Part shown: one piece after another, positions 5,826 through 5,907 of the stretch
How the letters are laid out: the number at the start of each line of letters is the position of its first letter
Numbering within the stretch: position 1 is the first letter of the stretch
Program-made: the position numbers and the translations under genes
Notes under the pieces: generated by a model
Database searches by the model: none
What the model was told of the DNA's origin: nothing
Seen by the model: the letters and a program-made list of their open reading frames with translations, nothing else
Assembly: GCA_946410505.1 (NCBI GenBank)
Contig: CAMKAP010000131.1
Coordinates: 1-5,907 of the forward strand
DNA length: 5,907 nt
DNA from: an uncultured Clostridia bacterium
Lineage (GTDB): Bacteria > Bacillota_A > Clostridia > Oscillospirales > Oscillospiraceae
Direction of reading: 5' to 3'

Positions 5826-5845
5826 GCTCCCCCGGAGGGGGGAGC
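5826..5845. repeat. GC-rich inverted repeat, GCTCCCCC / GGGGGAGC
   Basis: GCTCCCCC (5826-5833) and GGGGGAGC (5838-5845) form an 8-bp stem around a 4-nt loop. The flanks GGCA on the left and C on the right give the GGCAGCTCCCCC...GGGGGAGCC form that I associate with dispersed intergenic repeats in gut Clostridia genomes; that association is from memory and untested. The 3' arm contains a purine run (GGGGGGAG) that could serve as a Shine-Dalgarno site for the ATG at 5850 but would be sequestered in the hairpin. Confidence 0.7.
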
Positions 5846-5907
5846 CAATATGGAAAGACTAACTATTAAAAGTCAAGCCCCAAAAGCAGAGAAACAGTGA
5901 ATTGGTA

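Larger units (their letters stand above)
5679..5907. other. Non-coding tail, probable intergenic repeat element
   Basis: No gene with a recognisable product lies here. The only longer open frame (5668-5862, plus) starts inside lysC, is rich in Ser, Arg and Pro, and resembles no family I know, so it is not called. The stretch contains a 7-nt direct repeat GTTTCCG (5704-5710, 5713-5719), a discontinuous long-range pairing (GAAGA/AGCCTG at 5684-5694 with CAGGCT and TCTTC at 5746-5759), and two hairpins listed separately. From about 5847 the base composition becomes visibly A-rich, unlike the upstream coding sequence. I see no U-tract terminator for lysC. Confidence 0.5.

Noticed and set aside
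5668..5862. 64-codon plus-strand open frame after lysC
   Set aside because: It starts within lysC, runs through both inverted repeats, has low-complexity Ser/Arg content and no credible ribosome site.
1..5907. CRISPR arrays, tRNA or rRNA genes, insertion-sequence transposases
   Set aside because: No regularly spaced repeats, cloverleaf-like segments or transposase motifs were seen on either strand.

Overview
The window is 5.9 kb of GC-rich bacterial chromosome with compact genes, strong Shine-Dalgarno sites and sigma-70 type promoters. Its content (a 44-residue L34 protein, a TPP-riboswitch-controlled ThiT, a PheB/UPF0735 ACT protein next to hom, and a roughly 440-residue clostridial-type aspartate kinase) suggests a high-GC member of the Clostridia, plausibly a gut Oscillospiraceae/Ruminococcaceae-type organism. 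The taxonomic placement is inference.

Left part (1-1100, minus strand). rpmH (ribosomal protein L34) lies at the left edge, behind a near-consensus promoter whose start site falls inside a perfect 12-bp inverted repeat. Upstream of it is thiT, the substrate-binding S component of an ECF thiamine transporter. Its leader carries a promoter, a TPP aptamer, a terminator hairpin with a U tract, and a 7-nt complementarity that can explain switching. dnaA, the frequent divergent neighbour of rpmH, is not in the window.

Middle and right part (1098-5678). This is a divergent aspartate-family amino acid locus. Leftward runs pheB (ACT-domain protein with an HTH-like N-terminus) followed by thrC (threonine synthase), ending in an intrinsic terminator. 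Rightward runs hom (homoserine dehydrogenase, short, with a reduced ACT-like tail) followed by lysC (aspartate kinase with two ACT domains). The two transcription units share a 136-bp intergenic region in which the best promoter candidates interleave. Together they encode the first (LysC), third (Hom) and last (ThrC) steps from aspartate to threonine. Aspartate-semialdehyde dehydrogenase (Asd) and homoserine kinase (ThrB) must be encoded elsewhere.

Right edge (5679-5907). No convincing gene is present. The stretch has two clear inverted repeats and looks like an intergenic repeat element. It ends in an AT-richer segment with a possible 16-codon mini-ORF.

Most of the window is ordinary housekeeping and metabolic DNA. 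I see no strong evidence for a previously undescribed system. The points most worth checking are the rpmH start-site palindrome, the thiT switch mechanism, the interleaved pheB/hom promoters, the short Hom with its separately encoded ACT protein, and the repeat-like tail.
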